Shown: positions 1-7,023 of the stretch, in pieces
How the letters are laid out: every line of letters begins with the position of its first letter
Position numbering within the stretch: position 1 is the stretch's first letter
Source of the DNA: JBCDBL01 sp039183635
GTDB taxonomy: Bacteria; Pseudomonadota; Alphaproteobacteria; Caulobacterales; Parvularculaceae
DNA length: 17,325 bases
Assembly (NCBI GenBank): GCA_039183635.1
Contig: JBCDBL010000094.1
Coordinates: 1 to 17,325 of the forward strand
Direction: 5' to 3'
Program-made: the position numbers and the translations under genes
Notes under the pieces: generated by a model
What the model was told of the DNA's origin: nothing
Databases searched by the model: none
Seen by the model: only the letters and a program-made list of their open reading frames with translations

Positions 1-46
1 AGCGATCCGGGATCTGGTGCAACAGATTTCAGACACGCGGAGACAG

Positions 47-109
47 ATCCCGGCGCTAACACGCGCACACCAAAACCTATGGGTTTTGGGCGCGTGTAAC
101 GTCCGGGAT
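47..109. repeat. Long imperfect stem-loop at window start
   Basis: Nested inverted repeats fold into one long hairpin. The outer arms are ATCCCGG (47-53) and CCGGGAT (103-109). The next arm ACACGCGC (59-66) pairs with GCGCGTGT (90-97), and the inner arm CAAAACC (71-77) pairs with GGTTTTG (82-88) around a 4-base loop, with ACAC (67-70) bulged. No T-run follows on either strand, so it is not a textbook terminator. It could be a palindromic repeat unit or the 3' end of a transcript starting outside the window. Confidence 0.6.
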
Positions 110-154
110 GACGGAACAACTCTGAATCTCAACAAGCCCTAGAGCAAGGGGTGA

Positions 155-171
155 CGATCTTCTTTAGATCG
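155..171. repeat. Small hairpin
   Basis: CGATCT (155-160) and AGATCG (166-171) form a 6-bp stem around the loop TCTTT. It sits directly beside the palindromic repeat at 178-215 and may belong to the same composite element. Apart from these repeats and two near-identical copies of GCGTTTTAAACTG (237-250 with one extra T, and 255-267), positions 1-312 contain nothing I can assign to a gene. Confidence 0.35.
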
Positions 172-177
172 CCCTAT

Positions 178-215
178 AGCACGTCATCTGAAGCCGATTC
201 GACGAGACGTGCTCT
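178..215 (-). repeat. Palindromic intergenic repeat, copy 1 (minus orientation)
   Basis: The terminal arms AGCACGTC (178-185) and GACGTGCT (206-213) are inverted repeats. Read on the minus strand, the element begins AGAGCACGTCTCGT and continues AATCGG, TTCA, then the closing arm. This matches the copy at 16564-16603 at most positions. In this orientation it lies downstream of the minus-strand symporter gene, just as the other copy lies downstream of the plus-strand glnT gene, so it may help end or stabilise transcripts. The function is inferred. Confidence 0.6.
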
Positions 216-312
216 GGCATTTTCAAGATCGATGCAGCGTTTTTAAACTGAGTTGCGTTTTAAACTGCTATGAGCGTTTATAGCGCTCTTTAATCATCAG
301 CTTTGTTTGAAA

Positions 313-1800
313 TCAATCACTCATTGATGGCGAAAGCGCCTTTACTTTATGTTTTTCCTCCAATTTGTTCTTTATACGGCTATGTTTTTCTTTCGTAAGG
401 CTATATCGCGCAATGATCAAGATTGGTAAAGCGTATAGCGCAGGCACCAGAGCGCCTACGGTGACGCCCAAGCGGACGACCATAGAATCGTCCAGTCCGT
501 CAGTTCCGAAATTTGTTGGGAAAGCAACAATATATTGCAAGATTAATCCAGCGAAGAAGGTGCCGACGCCGGTCGTTACTTTCTGTGAAAAGGAAAAGCC
601 AGCCGATACCATGCCTTCCTGACGTTTGGTTGTCTCAAGCTCTATGGCGTCCGCAACGTCCGCCAGCATCGACATAAACATGATAATGACCGTTGCTGCC
701 GCTCCAATACGAAGAATACTATTTACGACAAGTATAACGAGCAATATGTCAGACCCGTTCGGCGGCAGCACGTTGAGAAGGCGCAGTGCAATCAAGAATG
801 CGCCGTCGGCGGCGATGAAAAGATAACCGCCAATCAGCACGTTACGTTTATCAAATCTCTTCTGCAAAGGGCCTGCGATCGCGAAAGCGATTACCGCCCC
901 CAAAGCAGAAAACGCCAGCCATCGCAAACTTTCCGGTGCGAGTTCCCAAAAGAATGTATACAAATAAATTTCTAAACTCTTATAAGTGCCCATAACTGCA
1001 GAAGCTATGAGTATGGCGAGAAACAAAGTTCGAAAATTTTTATTTTTAAGCGTCATCCAAAGCTCTTTGAGGACTCGAAAAGGCGTCAAAGAAGAAGATG
1101 GACCTGTGGGTTGAAGCAGATAGGGGATTTCGCGTCTTGTCATGTGCGTGCTGAGAAGAACGGCGGCAAAAACTATGAGCCCAAGAGCAATGGCGAATTT
1201 CTCGTAGCCTGCAGGATTAAGATGTCCCGGCGAATATTCTGGCGTAGTGGGAAAAATGTACGTCCAAACGAGAAAGCCAAACGTAGCGCCGCCAATATAT
1301 CCAATTGCATAACGGTATTTTACAATGGTTGTGCGTTCTTCATAATCGTCAGTGAGTTCAGCAAAAAAAGCGAGCCAAGGCACCTGAAAAAAGGTTATGG
1401 CGACCCGCACCGAGATGGCGCTCGCAGCGAGCCATAAAAAGATAGAGAGGTCGCTAAGTCCCTCTGGCGGCGAGAAAAGAAGATAAAGCGACAGCCCAAG
1501 CGGTATAGCAGAGCCATACATTAACGGATGCCGCCGACCGAGCTTCGTTCGCAAGTTGTCAGATAAAGAACCGACGATCGGGTCGGTAACCGCGTCAACA
1601 ATCAGCGCCAACATAATCGCCAACGAAGCGAGGCCCGCAGGCAGGTGTAAAACCTGATTATAGTAAAACAGGAGAAAAGAGACAAAAGCGAGTTCTTTAA
1701 GTATTTCCGGCAACGACCCGATGCCGTAGTAGTATTTTGTCGCAAGCGAGACAGGTCCCTCCCGCTTCATTTGTCGGGCGTACTGATCCTGTTCCGCCAT
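313..1800 (-). CDS. MFS transporter, GPH family cation:sugar-type symporter (MelB-like)
   Basis: A 495-residue inner-membrane protein with about twelve hydrophobic segments. Residues 66-90 carry the family signature, with aspartates 69 and 73 in VDAVTDPIVGSLSD and a GRRHP motif at 88-92. The two aspartates align with the cation-binding pair Asp55/Asp59 of MelB. GPH transporters import glycosides, pentosides or uronides with sodium or protons, but the substrate cannot be read here, and many alphaproteobacterial members have unknown cargo. The start is supported by a GGGAG ribosome-binding site seven bases upstream (1808-1812 on the plus strand). The C-terminal tail after residue 470 is lysine-rich and cytoplasmic in character. 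It is co-oriented with the thiolase gene, but a 226-base gap containing a palindromic repeat makes a shared transcript uncertain. The gene looks more AT-rich than the sox and glx genes. Confidence 0.85.
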   Translation of the reverse strand: MAEQDQYARQMKREGPVSLATKYYYGIGSLPEILKELAFVSFLLFYYNQVLHLPAGLASLAIMLALIVDAVTDPIVGSLSDNLRTKLGRRHPLMYGSAIPLGLSLYLLFSPPEGLSDLSIFLWLAASAISVRVAITFFQVPWLAFFAELTDDYEERTTIVKYRYAIGYIGGATFGFLVWTYIFPTTPEYSPGHLNPAGYEKFAIALGLIVFAAVLLSTHMTRREIPYLLQPTGPSSSLTPFRVLKELWMTLKNKNFRTLFLAILIASAVMGTYKSLEIYLYTFFWELAPESLRWLAFSALGAVIAFAIAGPLQKRFDKRNVLIGGYLFIAADGAFLIALRLLNVLPPNGSDILLVILVVNSILRIGAAATVIIMFMSMLADVADAIELETTKRQEGMVSAGFSFSQKVTTGVGTFFAGLILQYIVAFPTNFGTDGLDDSMVVRLGVTVGALVPALYALPILIIARYSLTKEKHSRIKNKLEEKHKVKALSPSMSD

Positions 1801-1876
1801 TGCTTCGCTCCCATATGCGATTTTAATTTTAGGACGGATTAAACCGTACTGTGTTTAATGCTACAGACTTGGAATA

Positions 1877-1917
1877 TAGAGCAATTCCCATTCAATCTGA
1901 ATCGTAGAATTGCTCTA
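1877..1917 (+). repeat. Palindromic intergenic repeat, variant copy
   Basis: TAGAGCAATTC (1877-1887) and GAATTGCTCTA (1907-1917) are perfect 11-base inverted arms. The interior ATTCA-ATC-TGAAT (1890-1902) forms a second small palindrome. It shares the frame GAGCA..TC.C.TTCAATC.GA.TC....GCTCT with the copy at 16564-16603, so it is probably a diverged member of the same family. It lies between the thiolase 3' end and the symporter promoter region. No poly-T follows on the minus strand. The rest of 1801-2026 shows no gene. Confidence 0.65.
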
Positions 1918-2026
1918 GGTCTTTGTTGTGTCGTATCCTATAGCGACCAAACGGCGGACGCCTGGTCGGAAAATGCTCCAGTGTTGCGATGAAGGGCCAC
2001 TCCTTAATTAGGGTAGGATTGTCGCG

Positions 2027-3208
2027 TTATGCGGCCTTGTAGACTGTAACAACGGCCGCCCCAGGCACGCCAATATTGTGCTGCAAGGCGACTTTGGCGT
2101 CTTCCACTTGTCGTTTGTCCGCATCACCGCGTAAATGCCACACAAGCTCTACACACTGTGCGACGCCGGTGGCGCCGATCGGGTGTCCTTTCGACATGAG
2201 GCCGCCAGATGGATTGACGACTATCTTTCCGCCATAAGTGTTGTCACCGTCGTTGACAAAGCGGGTCGCCTCACCCTCTCCACATAGTCCAAGACCTTCA
2301 TAGGTAATAACTTCATTCGGAGTGAAGCAGTCGTGCAATTCCACAACGTCCGCCTCCTCAGGCCCGATACCAGCGGCGTCATAGGCGATTTGGGCCGCAC
2401 GCCGCGCATAATCTTGGCCGACAACGTTGCGAGCATTGTCAAACAACGTTTCCGTATCTGTAGTCATGCCTTGACCGGCGATTTCGACCAATCTTGAAAT
2501 CCCGTTTTGTTTAGCGAAGCGTTCGCTAACGACGATAGCGGCAGCTGCACCGCATGTAGGCGGGCAACACATAAAGCGGGTAAGACTGTCGCCGTACACG
2601 ACAGGCGATTCCATGACGTCCTCAACCGTGAGCGGCTTCGTAAACAACGCAAACGGATTTTGCGCAGCATGCGTGCGGGACTTTACGGCCACCTTAGCAA
2701 ACAGGTCTGGTTTAGCGTCGTATGTTTCAAGGTATTCAAATCCCGCAGAGCCAAATAACATAGCCGCGCCGGGAGAATTTTCCGCATTCGGCCGAACCTT
2801 CAAAAGCGCTTCCAGCGCAACACGCCCTGGGGACGTGCGGTCATCCCAATGCGCCCTGAGCGCGCCAGGTTGCATCTGTTCGAACCCGAATGCCATTGCG
2901 CAATCGACTGCACCAGATTCAACCGCTTGACGAGCGAGAAAAATCGCAGACGATCCCGAGGAGCAGTTATTATTGACGTTGAAAATCGGAAATCCTGGAT
3001 AGCCGACTTCATAAAGGGCTTTTTGTCCACAAGCGCTATCGCCGTATATATAGCTTGCATAGGCTTGCTGAACTTTCTGCAAATCGATGCCAGCGTCTGC
3101 AAGAGCGCTTTCAATGGCTCGGCTCGCCATTACCTCATACGGGTCATGGGCGCCCGGCTTTTTAAAGTCGACCATGGCTACGCCGCCGATATAAGCTTTT
3201 CCAGTCAT
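2027..3208 (-). CDS. Thiolase family protein (SCP-x type acetyl-CoA acetyltransferase / lipid-transfer thiolase)
   Basis: A 393-residue thiolase-fold protein of normal length. The nucleophilic cysteine is Cys82 in NNNCSSGSSA. The second motif is HDCF at 292-295, typical of SCP-x/SCP2-type thiolases rather than the NEAF of classical thiolases. GHPIGATG with His342 is the third motif. The usual C-terminal CxG motif is replaced by QHNIGVPG (His377). The family cleaves or forms 3-ketoacyl-CoA thioesters, often of branched, sterol-like or aromatic side chains, though some members are uncharacterised. An AGGAAAG ribosome-binding site lies eight bases upstream of the start (3217-3223 on the plus strand). 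It diverges from an enoyl-CoA hydratase/isomerase gene, which supports an acyl-CoA role. No sterol-carrier domain is fused, and no companion OB-fold (DUF35) gene is seen beside it. Confidence 0.88.
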   Translation of the reverse strand: MTGKAYIGGVAMVDFKKPGAHDPYEVMASRAIESALADAGIDLQKVQQAYASYIYGDSACGQKALYEVGYPGFPIFNVNNNCSSGSSAIFLARQAVESGAVDCAMAFGFEQMQPGALRAHWDDRTSPGRVALEALLKVRPNAENSPGAAMLFGSAGFEYLETYDAKPDLFAKVAVKSRTHAAQNPFALFTKPLTVEDVMESPVVYGDSLTRFMCCPPTCGAAAAIVVSERFAKQNGISRLVEIAGQGMTTDTETLFDNARNVVGQDYARRAAQIAYDAAGIGPEEADVVELHDCFTPNEVITYEGLGLCGEGEATRFVNDGDNTYGGKIVVNPSGGLMSKGHPIGATGVAQCVELVWHLRGDADKRQVEDAKVALQHNIGVPGAAVVTVYKAA

Positions 3209-3614
3209 TTATATTGCTTTCCTACGTCTCTATGATTTCGCCCCATTTCGCATACGGCGGAAATAAGTTGCTGAGAAAGGCCGCGAGGGTAAAATTCACC
3301 TTTGTGCCTGTAAAATGATAAACTTCTCATCCAATAACGGCTGAGGACTTTGCTAGACAGAAACTATAAGTCGGCGATCGCTGCCGTTACGCGGCGAAAC
3401 CAGACAAGTTTTCCAGTATTTTGGGACAGACGGGATCGCCTATAGGGCTTATAAAGTCCTAATTTGCTAGAATCGCCGTCGCCCTTTACCCTAGATGAAG
3501 AGCCGGCGCATCCTGCACAATCTCTTTAAACTTCAACATGAATGCGAAACTTGGCAGGAAAGCCCGCCTTTCGACAACTGCAATCAGATCTGCGGATGGC
3601 TGAGGCGCACAGCA
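3209..3614. other. Divergent intergenic region, thiolase / enoyl-CoA hydratase
   Basis: About 400 bases between the divergent starts of the thiolase and the enoyl-CoA hydratase/isomerase gene. It must hold both promoters, but I see no convincing -35/-10 pair or operator. The reading frame of the plus-strand gene is open back to an ATG at 3495, but nothing resembling a ribosome-binding site precedes it and the extra 40 residues do not look like the family. I therefore treat 3495-3614 as mostly leader. Confidence 0.5.
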
Positions 3615-4424
3615 ATGACCAACACAGAACACAATATGCAACAGTCAAAAGAATTTATCCGTATGGAACGCGAAGGTCACATAGGCGTGATCGTCTTCGC
3701 GCGGTCTGAGCGGCGCAACGCGCTCAATTTTAACATGTACGCTGAGATCGCCATGGCTATGCGAGCTTATCAGGAAGACGAGGATGTGCGCGTCATTTTG
3801 CTCTGCGGCGAGGGCAAGGATTTTTGCGCCGGGAACGATATCGGAGATTTCCAGAACTTCGGGACCGCTGTGAAGGATGACGGCGTCGATCCGCAAAGCT
3901 TTCTGGATCGGGGCAGATCGCCAAGTATAGATTTGGCGTTTGTCTTTATGGAGACGGATAAGCCGGTGATCGCCTGTGTTCAGGGTAATGCCGTTGGGTT
4001 TGGCGCGACGATGCTGTTGCATTGCGATGTCGTGATTGCAGAACCTGATGCGCGTCTTACGTTTCCGTTCGTCAATCTTGCTTTGGTTCCGGAGGCGGGC
4101 TCGTCCCTGTTATTGAAAGAACGCGTCGGTTTTCTAAAAGCGGCGGATATTCTGTACAATGCAAGATCTGTTGGGGCCGAGGAGGGGCAGAGCATCGATT
4201 TAATTTCGGAAATCGTTGGCAAAGGGGAGGCGAGGGCGCGTGGCTTGGAAATGGGGGCTGCGCTCGCCGCAAAGCCGCCCATTGCCTTGCGTGTCACAAA
4301 ACGCCTCTTAAAAGCCGACGTCGAGCCCCTCGCCGATCGGGTGATGGAGGAATTCAAGCACATTTCAGAACGTTCGACGTCACCCGAGGCGCAGGCCGTC
4401 TTCGCCAAATTCCTCAAAAAATGA
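3615..4424 (+). CDS. Enoyl-CoA hydratase/isomerase family protein
   Basis: From the ATG at 3615 the protein is 269 residues, the usual crotonase-fold length. A GAGG stretch lies nine bases upstream. An upstream ATG at 3495 and a later one at 3636 are alternatives. CAGNDIGDF (71-79) and CVQGNAVGFG (121-130) supply the CoA-binding and oxyanion-hole segments. The first catalytic glutamate of classical hydratases (in the GGxCEL region) is absent, being GFGATML here. A glutamate is present in LVPEAGSS (Glu160), the arrangement seen in delta3,delta2-enoyl-CoA isomerases of the ECI2 kind. An isomerase or a side-chain-specific hydratase is therefore as likely as a plain enoyl-CoA hydratase. It is convergent with the GlxA-type regulator gene (19-base gap) and divergent from the thiolase gene. 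It probably acts in breakdown of the same acyl-CoA as the thiolase. Confidence 0.85.
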   Translation: MTNTEHNMQQSKEFIRMEREGHIGVIVFARSERRNALNFNMYAEIAMAMRAYQEDEDVRVILLCGEGKDFCAGNDIGDFQNFGTAVKDDGVDPQSFLDRGRSPSIDLAFVFMETDKPVIACVQGNAVGFGATMLLHCDVVIAEPDARLTFPFVNLALVPEAGSSLLLKERVGFLKAADILYNARSVGAEEGQSIDLISEIVGKGEARARGLEMGAALAAKPPIALRVTKRLLKADVEPLADRVMEEFKHISERSTSPEAQAVFAKFLKK

Positions 4425-4443
4425 TGCTTGCGTTTGTCCGGGG

Positions 4444-5406
4444 TCATTGCCGCGATGATCTATAGTTTTTCGGAGGTGATCCGTAAACCATCTTAAAGTG
4501 CTTGGCCAAGTGCGAGGAGGAGGCGAAGCCGCAGGCTGTAGCGATTGCAGCAATCGGCATGGTGGTCTGGGACAGAAGTTGCGCTGCGCGCTCCAGTCGG
4601 ACTTTTCTGTAATAAACATTTGGCGAGGCGCCGATATATCGCTGAAACAACCGGTCGAGCCGCCGATGTGCGATGTCCGAGCGTCGGCACAGTTCAGCGA
4701 CAGTCAAAGGCGTTTCGATATTCGATTCCATCAGGAAAAGCGCGTTGACAAGGGCGGGACTGTCGCCGGCATACTTCAGTATGGAGCTTAACTTCTGCGC
4801 CTGCTCCTGACCGCGGATTGTGTCATGATGATAATTTTCTGCAACGGCGGAGGCGACGTGCGCTCCATGGTCCGTCATAATCATCCGTAAAATGAGATCG
4901 AGAGCCGATGTCCCGCCGACGCAGGAAAACACCGGGCCGTCGATTTCGAACAACGAGCTGCGTATGTCGAGATTGGGAAAACGTTCTCGATAGGCGTGCT
5001 GACATTTCCAATGGATTGTTGACCGTCGTCCGTCGAACAACCCTGCTTCGGCGAGAATGAAGGAGGCTTCCGACAACGCCCCGACGGAAGCGCCGCGCCG
5101 CAGGCGCGCTCTTAGAAAGTCCGACAGTTTTTTGTTTGAAAACTCATGGGATTGATCGCCGCCGCACAAGACGATGACGTCTGCGTCCTCGGCCTCGTCA
5201 AGGCCGAGGCATCCAACGGGCATGCCGCATGAGGCGTGCTGGGTGATTTCGCCCGCTTGCGGGGCGTGAACGCGCCAGCGATAAACGGTCTGCCCAATCG
5301 CATAGTTCGCCGCCCGCAGCCCGTCCATCGCGCTTGCCAGCGCGAGAAGAGAAAAACTCGGGATCAGTACGAAGGCGAACAGGCGCGTATCGGCGGAAGA
5401 GGACAT
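4444..5406 (-). CDS. glxA: GlxA family transcriptional regulator (DJ-1/PfpI domain plus AraC-type HTH)
   Basis: A 320-residue protein. Residues 8-185 form a DJ-1/PfpI, class I glutamine-amidotransferase-like sensor domain. Residues 225-318 form an AraC-type DNA-binding domain with helix-turn-helix units near 233-255 (LTVAELCRRSDIAHRRLDRL) and 284-306 (MPIAAIATACGFASSSHLAKHF). The elbow that carries the catalytic cysteine in active DJ-1 enzymes reads GALSEASF, with leucine at 111. As in the GbdR/SouR/CdhR group, the domain is presumably a ligand sensor, not an enzyme. Known relatives respond to glycine betaine, dimethylglycine, sarcosine or carnitine and activate their catabolic genes. It diverges from the soxB operon with only 80 bases between the starts, so it is the obvious regulator of that operon. 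No strong ribosome-binding site is visible. Confidence 0.9.
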   Translation of the reverse strand: MSSSADTRLFAFVLIPSFSLLALASAMDGLRAANYAIGQTVYRWRVHAPQAGEITQHASCGMPVGCLGLDEAEDADVIVLCGGDQSHEFSNKKLSDFLRARLRRGASVGALSEASFILAEAGLFDGRRSTIHWKCQHAYRERFPNLDIRSSLFEIDGPVFSCVGGTSALDLILRMIMTDHGAHVASAVAENYHHDTIRGQEQAQKLSSILKYAGDSPALVNALFLMESNIETPLTVAELCRRSDIAHRRLDRLFQRYIGASPNVYYRKVRLERAAQLLSQTTMPIAAIATACGFASSSHLAKHFKMVYGSPPKNYRSSRQ

Positions 5407-5486
5407 GTCGACAGTGTCGGAAACTTTTTCCTTTTTGTCTATTTTGTTGTTTTTTCTATGCTGGGCGCGTCCTACCGTTATGAAAT
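5407..5486. promoter_or_regulatory. Divergent promoter region, glxA / soxBDAG-purU
   Basis: Eighty bases separate the regulator and soxB starts. The regulator side holds CGACA-G-TGTCG (5409-5419) followed by GGAAA-CTT-TTTCC (5419-5431), two abutting small palindromes that could bind the divergent AraC-type protein. A pyrimidine-rich stretch follows. A possible plus-strand promoter is TTGTCT (5435-5440) and TATGCT (5457-5462) with a 16-base spacer, leaving a leader of about 20 bases. Both assignments rest on eye inspection only. Confidence 0.4.
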
Positions 5487-6737
5487 ATGAACTACTCCGA
5501 AATATCCCTTTTTCGTGAAGGCTTGCGCGGTCATGTCGGGTGGCCGCGCGCCTGGCGCGATGCGCGCCCTAAGCCGTCTTACGACGCCGTTATCATTGGC
5601 GGCGGCGGCCACGGTCTTGCGACGGCGTATTATCTTGCGAAAAATCACGGGGTTTCGAACGTCGCGGTTCTGGAAAAAGGGTGGATCGGCGGCGGCAATG
5701 TCGGCCGCAACACGACCATCATTCGCTCCAACTACATGCTGGCGCCGAACACGCTGTTTTACGAACATGCGATGAAACTGTGGGAAGGCCTTGAGCGGGA
5801 ACTCAACTTCAATGTGATGGTGAGTCAGCGGGGCGTGCTCAATCTTTACCATTCCGACGCACAGCGCGACGCGTTCGCGCGACGCGGCAACGCCATGCGC
5901 CTTTCCGGCGTCGACGCCGAATTGCTGGATGCGGACGACGTTCGGCGTTTGGTTCCTATGCTCGACTTTGAAAACGCCCGGTTTCCGATCGAGGGGGGGC
6001 TTTTTCAACCGCGCGGCGGCACGGTGCGCCATGACGCGGTCGCCTGGGGGTATGCGCGGGCGGCGGACGCGCTTGGCGTCGATATCATTCAAAACTGCGA
6101 AGCGACAGCCTTCCGTATCGAGGGCGGCGCAGTAGTCGGTGTAGAGACGACGAGCGGTTTCATTTCTGCAGAAAAAATAGGGATCGCGGTTGCGGGGCAT
6201 ACGTCGGAGCTGGCGCGCAAAGCGGACCTTCGTTTGCCAATCGAAAGCCACGTCCTACAGGCTTTCGTCACCGAAGGGGTGAAGCCGATCCTCGACACCG
6301 TCGTCACCTTCGGCGCGGGACATTTTTACATCAGCCAGTCCGACAAGGGCGGGCTTGTCTTCGGCGGCGATCTCGACGGGTACAATTCCTATGCTCAGCG
6401 CGGCGGGTTTCCCATGATGCACCACGTCATGTCCGGCGGTATGGCGATCATGCCGCGCCTTGGCCGGCTGCGATTGTTGCGCCATTGGGGCGGGATTATG
6501 GATATGACGATGGACGGCTCCCCCATCATTTGCAAAACCAAAGTCGACGGTCTTTATCTGAACGGGGGCTGGTGTTACGGCGGGTTTAAGGCGACGCCCG
6601 CCTCAGGGTGGTGCTTCGCCCATACTATTGCAAACGACGCATCGCATGATCTGAATGCGGCGTTTACGATCGACCGTTTTCGCACGGGCGCGCTGCTCGA
6701 CGAAAAAGGCGTCGGACCGAATCCTTGGATTCAATAG
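5487..6737 (+). CDS. soxB: Sarcosine oxidase beta subunit family protein (SoxB / MgdA-like)
   Basis: A 416-residue FAD-dependent DAO-family subunit. The ADP-binding loop is VIIGGGGHGLATAYY (35-49), followed by the ARNTT-like segment GNVGRNTTIIRSNY (70-83). His182 in GTVRHDAVAWGYAR matches the histidine that carries covalent FMN in corynebacterial SoxB. The C-terminal WCYGGFKATPASG motif is intact. In the heterotetramer the subunit oxidises the N-methyl amine at FAD and passes electrons to the covalent FMN. The substrate is sarcosine in SoxB and N-methylglutamate in the homologous MgdA, and these cannot be told apart by eye. The ATG has no clear ribosome-binding site, but the N-terminal residues MNYSEISLF agree with family members. 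It is the first gene of a five-gene operon; soxD follows after ten bases. Confidence 0.93.
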   Translation: MNYSEISLFREGLRGHVGWPRAWRDARPKPSYDAVIIGGGGHGLATAYYLAKNHGVSNVAVLEKGWIGGGNVGRNTTIIRSNYMLAPNTLFYEHAMKLWEGLERELNFNVMVSQRGVLNLYHSDAQRDAFARRGNAMRLSGVDAELLDADDVRRLVPMLDFENARFPIEGGLFQPRGGTVRHDAVAWGYARAADALGVDIIQNCEATAFRIEGGAVVGVETTSGFISAEKIGIAVAGHTSELARKADLRLPIESHVLQAFVTEGVKPILDTVVTFGAGHFYISQSDKGGLVFGGDLDGYNSYAQRGGFPMMHHVMSGGMAIMPRLGRLRLLRHWGGIMDMTMDGSPIICKTKVDGLYLNGGWCYGGFKATPASGWCFAHTIANDASHDLNAAFTIDRFRTGALLDEKGVGPNPWIQ

Positions 6738-6747
6738 GGCGAGTGTC

Positions 6748-7023
6748 ATGCATCAAATTCCATGTCCCTGGTGCGGTGTGCGGGACGAGACAGAGTTCCA
6801 ATATCAAGGCGATGCGACAGTGCGCCGGCCAGCCGCGGAAGCCAGCGAAGAAGCGTATGCGAATTACGTTTATTTTCGCGAAAACCCGAAAGGCGTCCAT
6901 ATCGAATACTGGCGCCATACCGGCGGTTGCAGACGGCTGCTCGTTGTTGAGCGGGACACTGTCAGCCATGACATAAAGGCCGTGCGTTTTGCACATATCC
7001 CGGGCGGAGGCGAAGACGCGTGA
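6748..7023 (+). CDS. soxD: Sarcosine oxidase delta subunit (SoxD / MgdB-like)
   Basis: A 91-residue zinc-binding small subunit. Cys6 and Cys9 in CPWCG, with His57 and Cys61 in RHTGGC, reproduce the spacing of the four zinc ligands of corynebacterial SoxD (Cys6, Cys9, His59, Cys63). The motif YFRENPKG (42-49) is typical. The subunit is structural and holds the tetramer together. The reading frame is open further upstream, but the ATG at 6748 starts exactly at the conserved N terminus, ten bases after the soxB stop. Its stop overlaps the GTG start of soxA in a GTGA arrangement, which implies translational coupling and equal subunit amounts. Confidence 0.92.
   Translation: MHQIPCPWCGVRDETEFQYQGDATVRRPAAEASEEAYANYVYFRENPKGVHIEYWRHTGGCRRLLVVERDTVSHDIKAVRFAHIPGGGEDA

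Noticed and set aside
3495..3614. 40-residue N-terminal extension of the enoyl-CoA hydratase/isomerase gene
   Set aside because: No ribosome-binding site before the ATG at 3495, and the extension does not resemble crotonase N termini; the start at 3615 gives the normal length.
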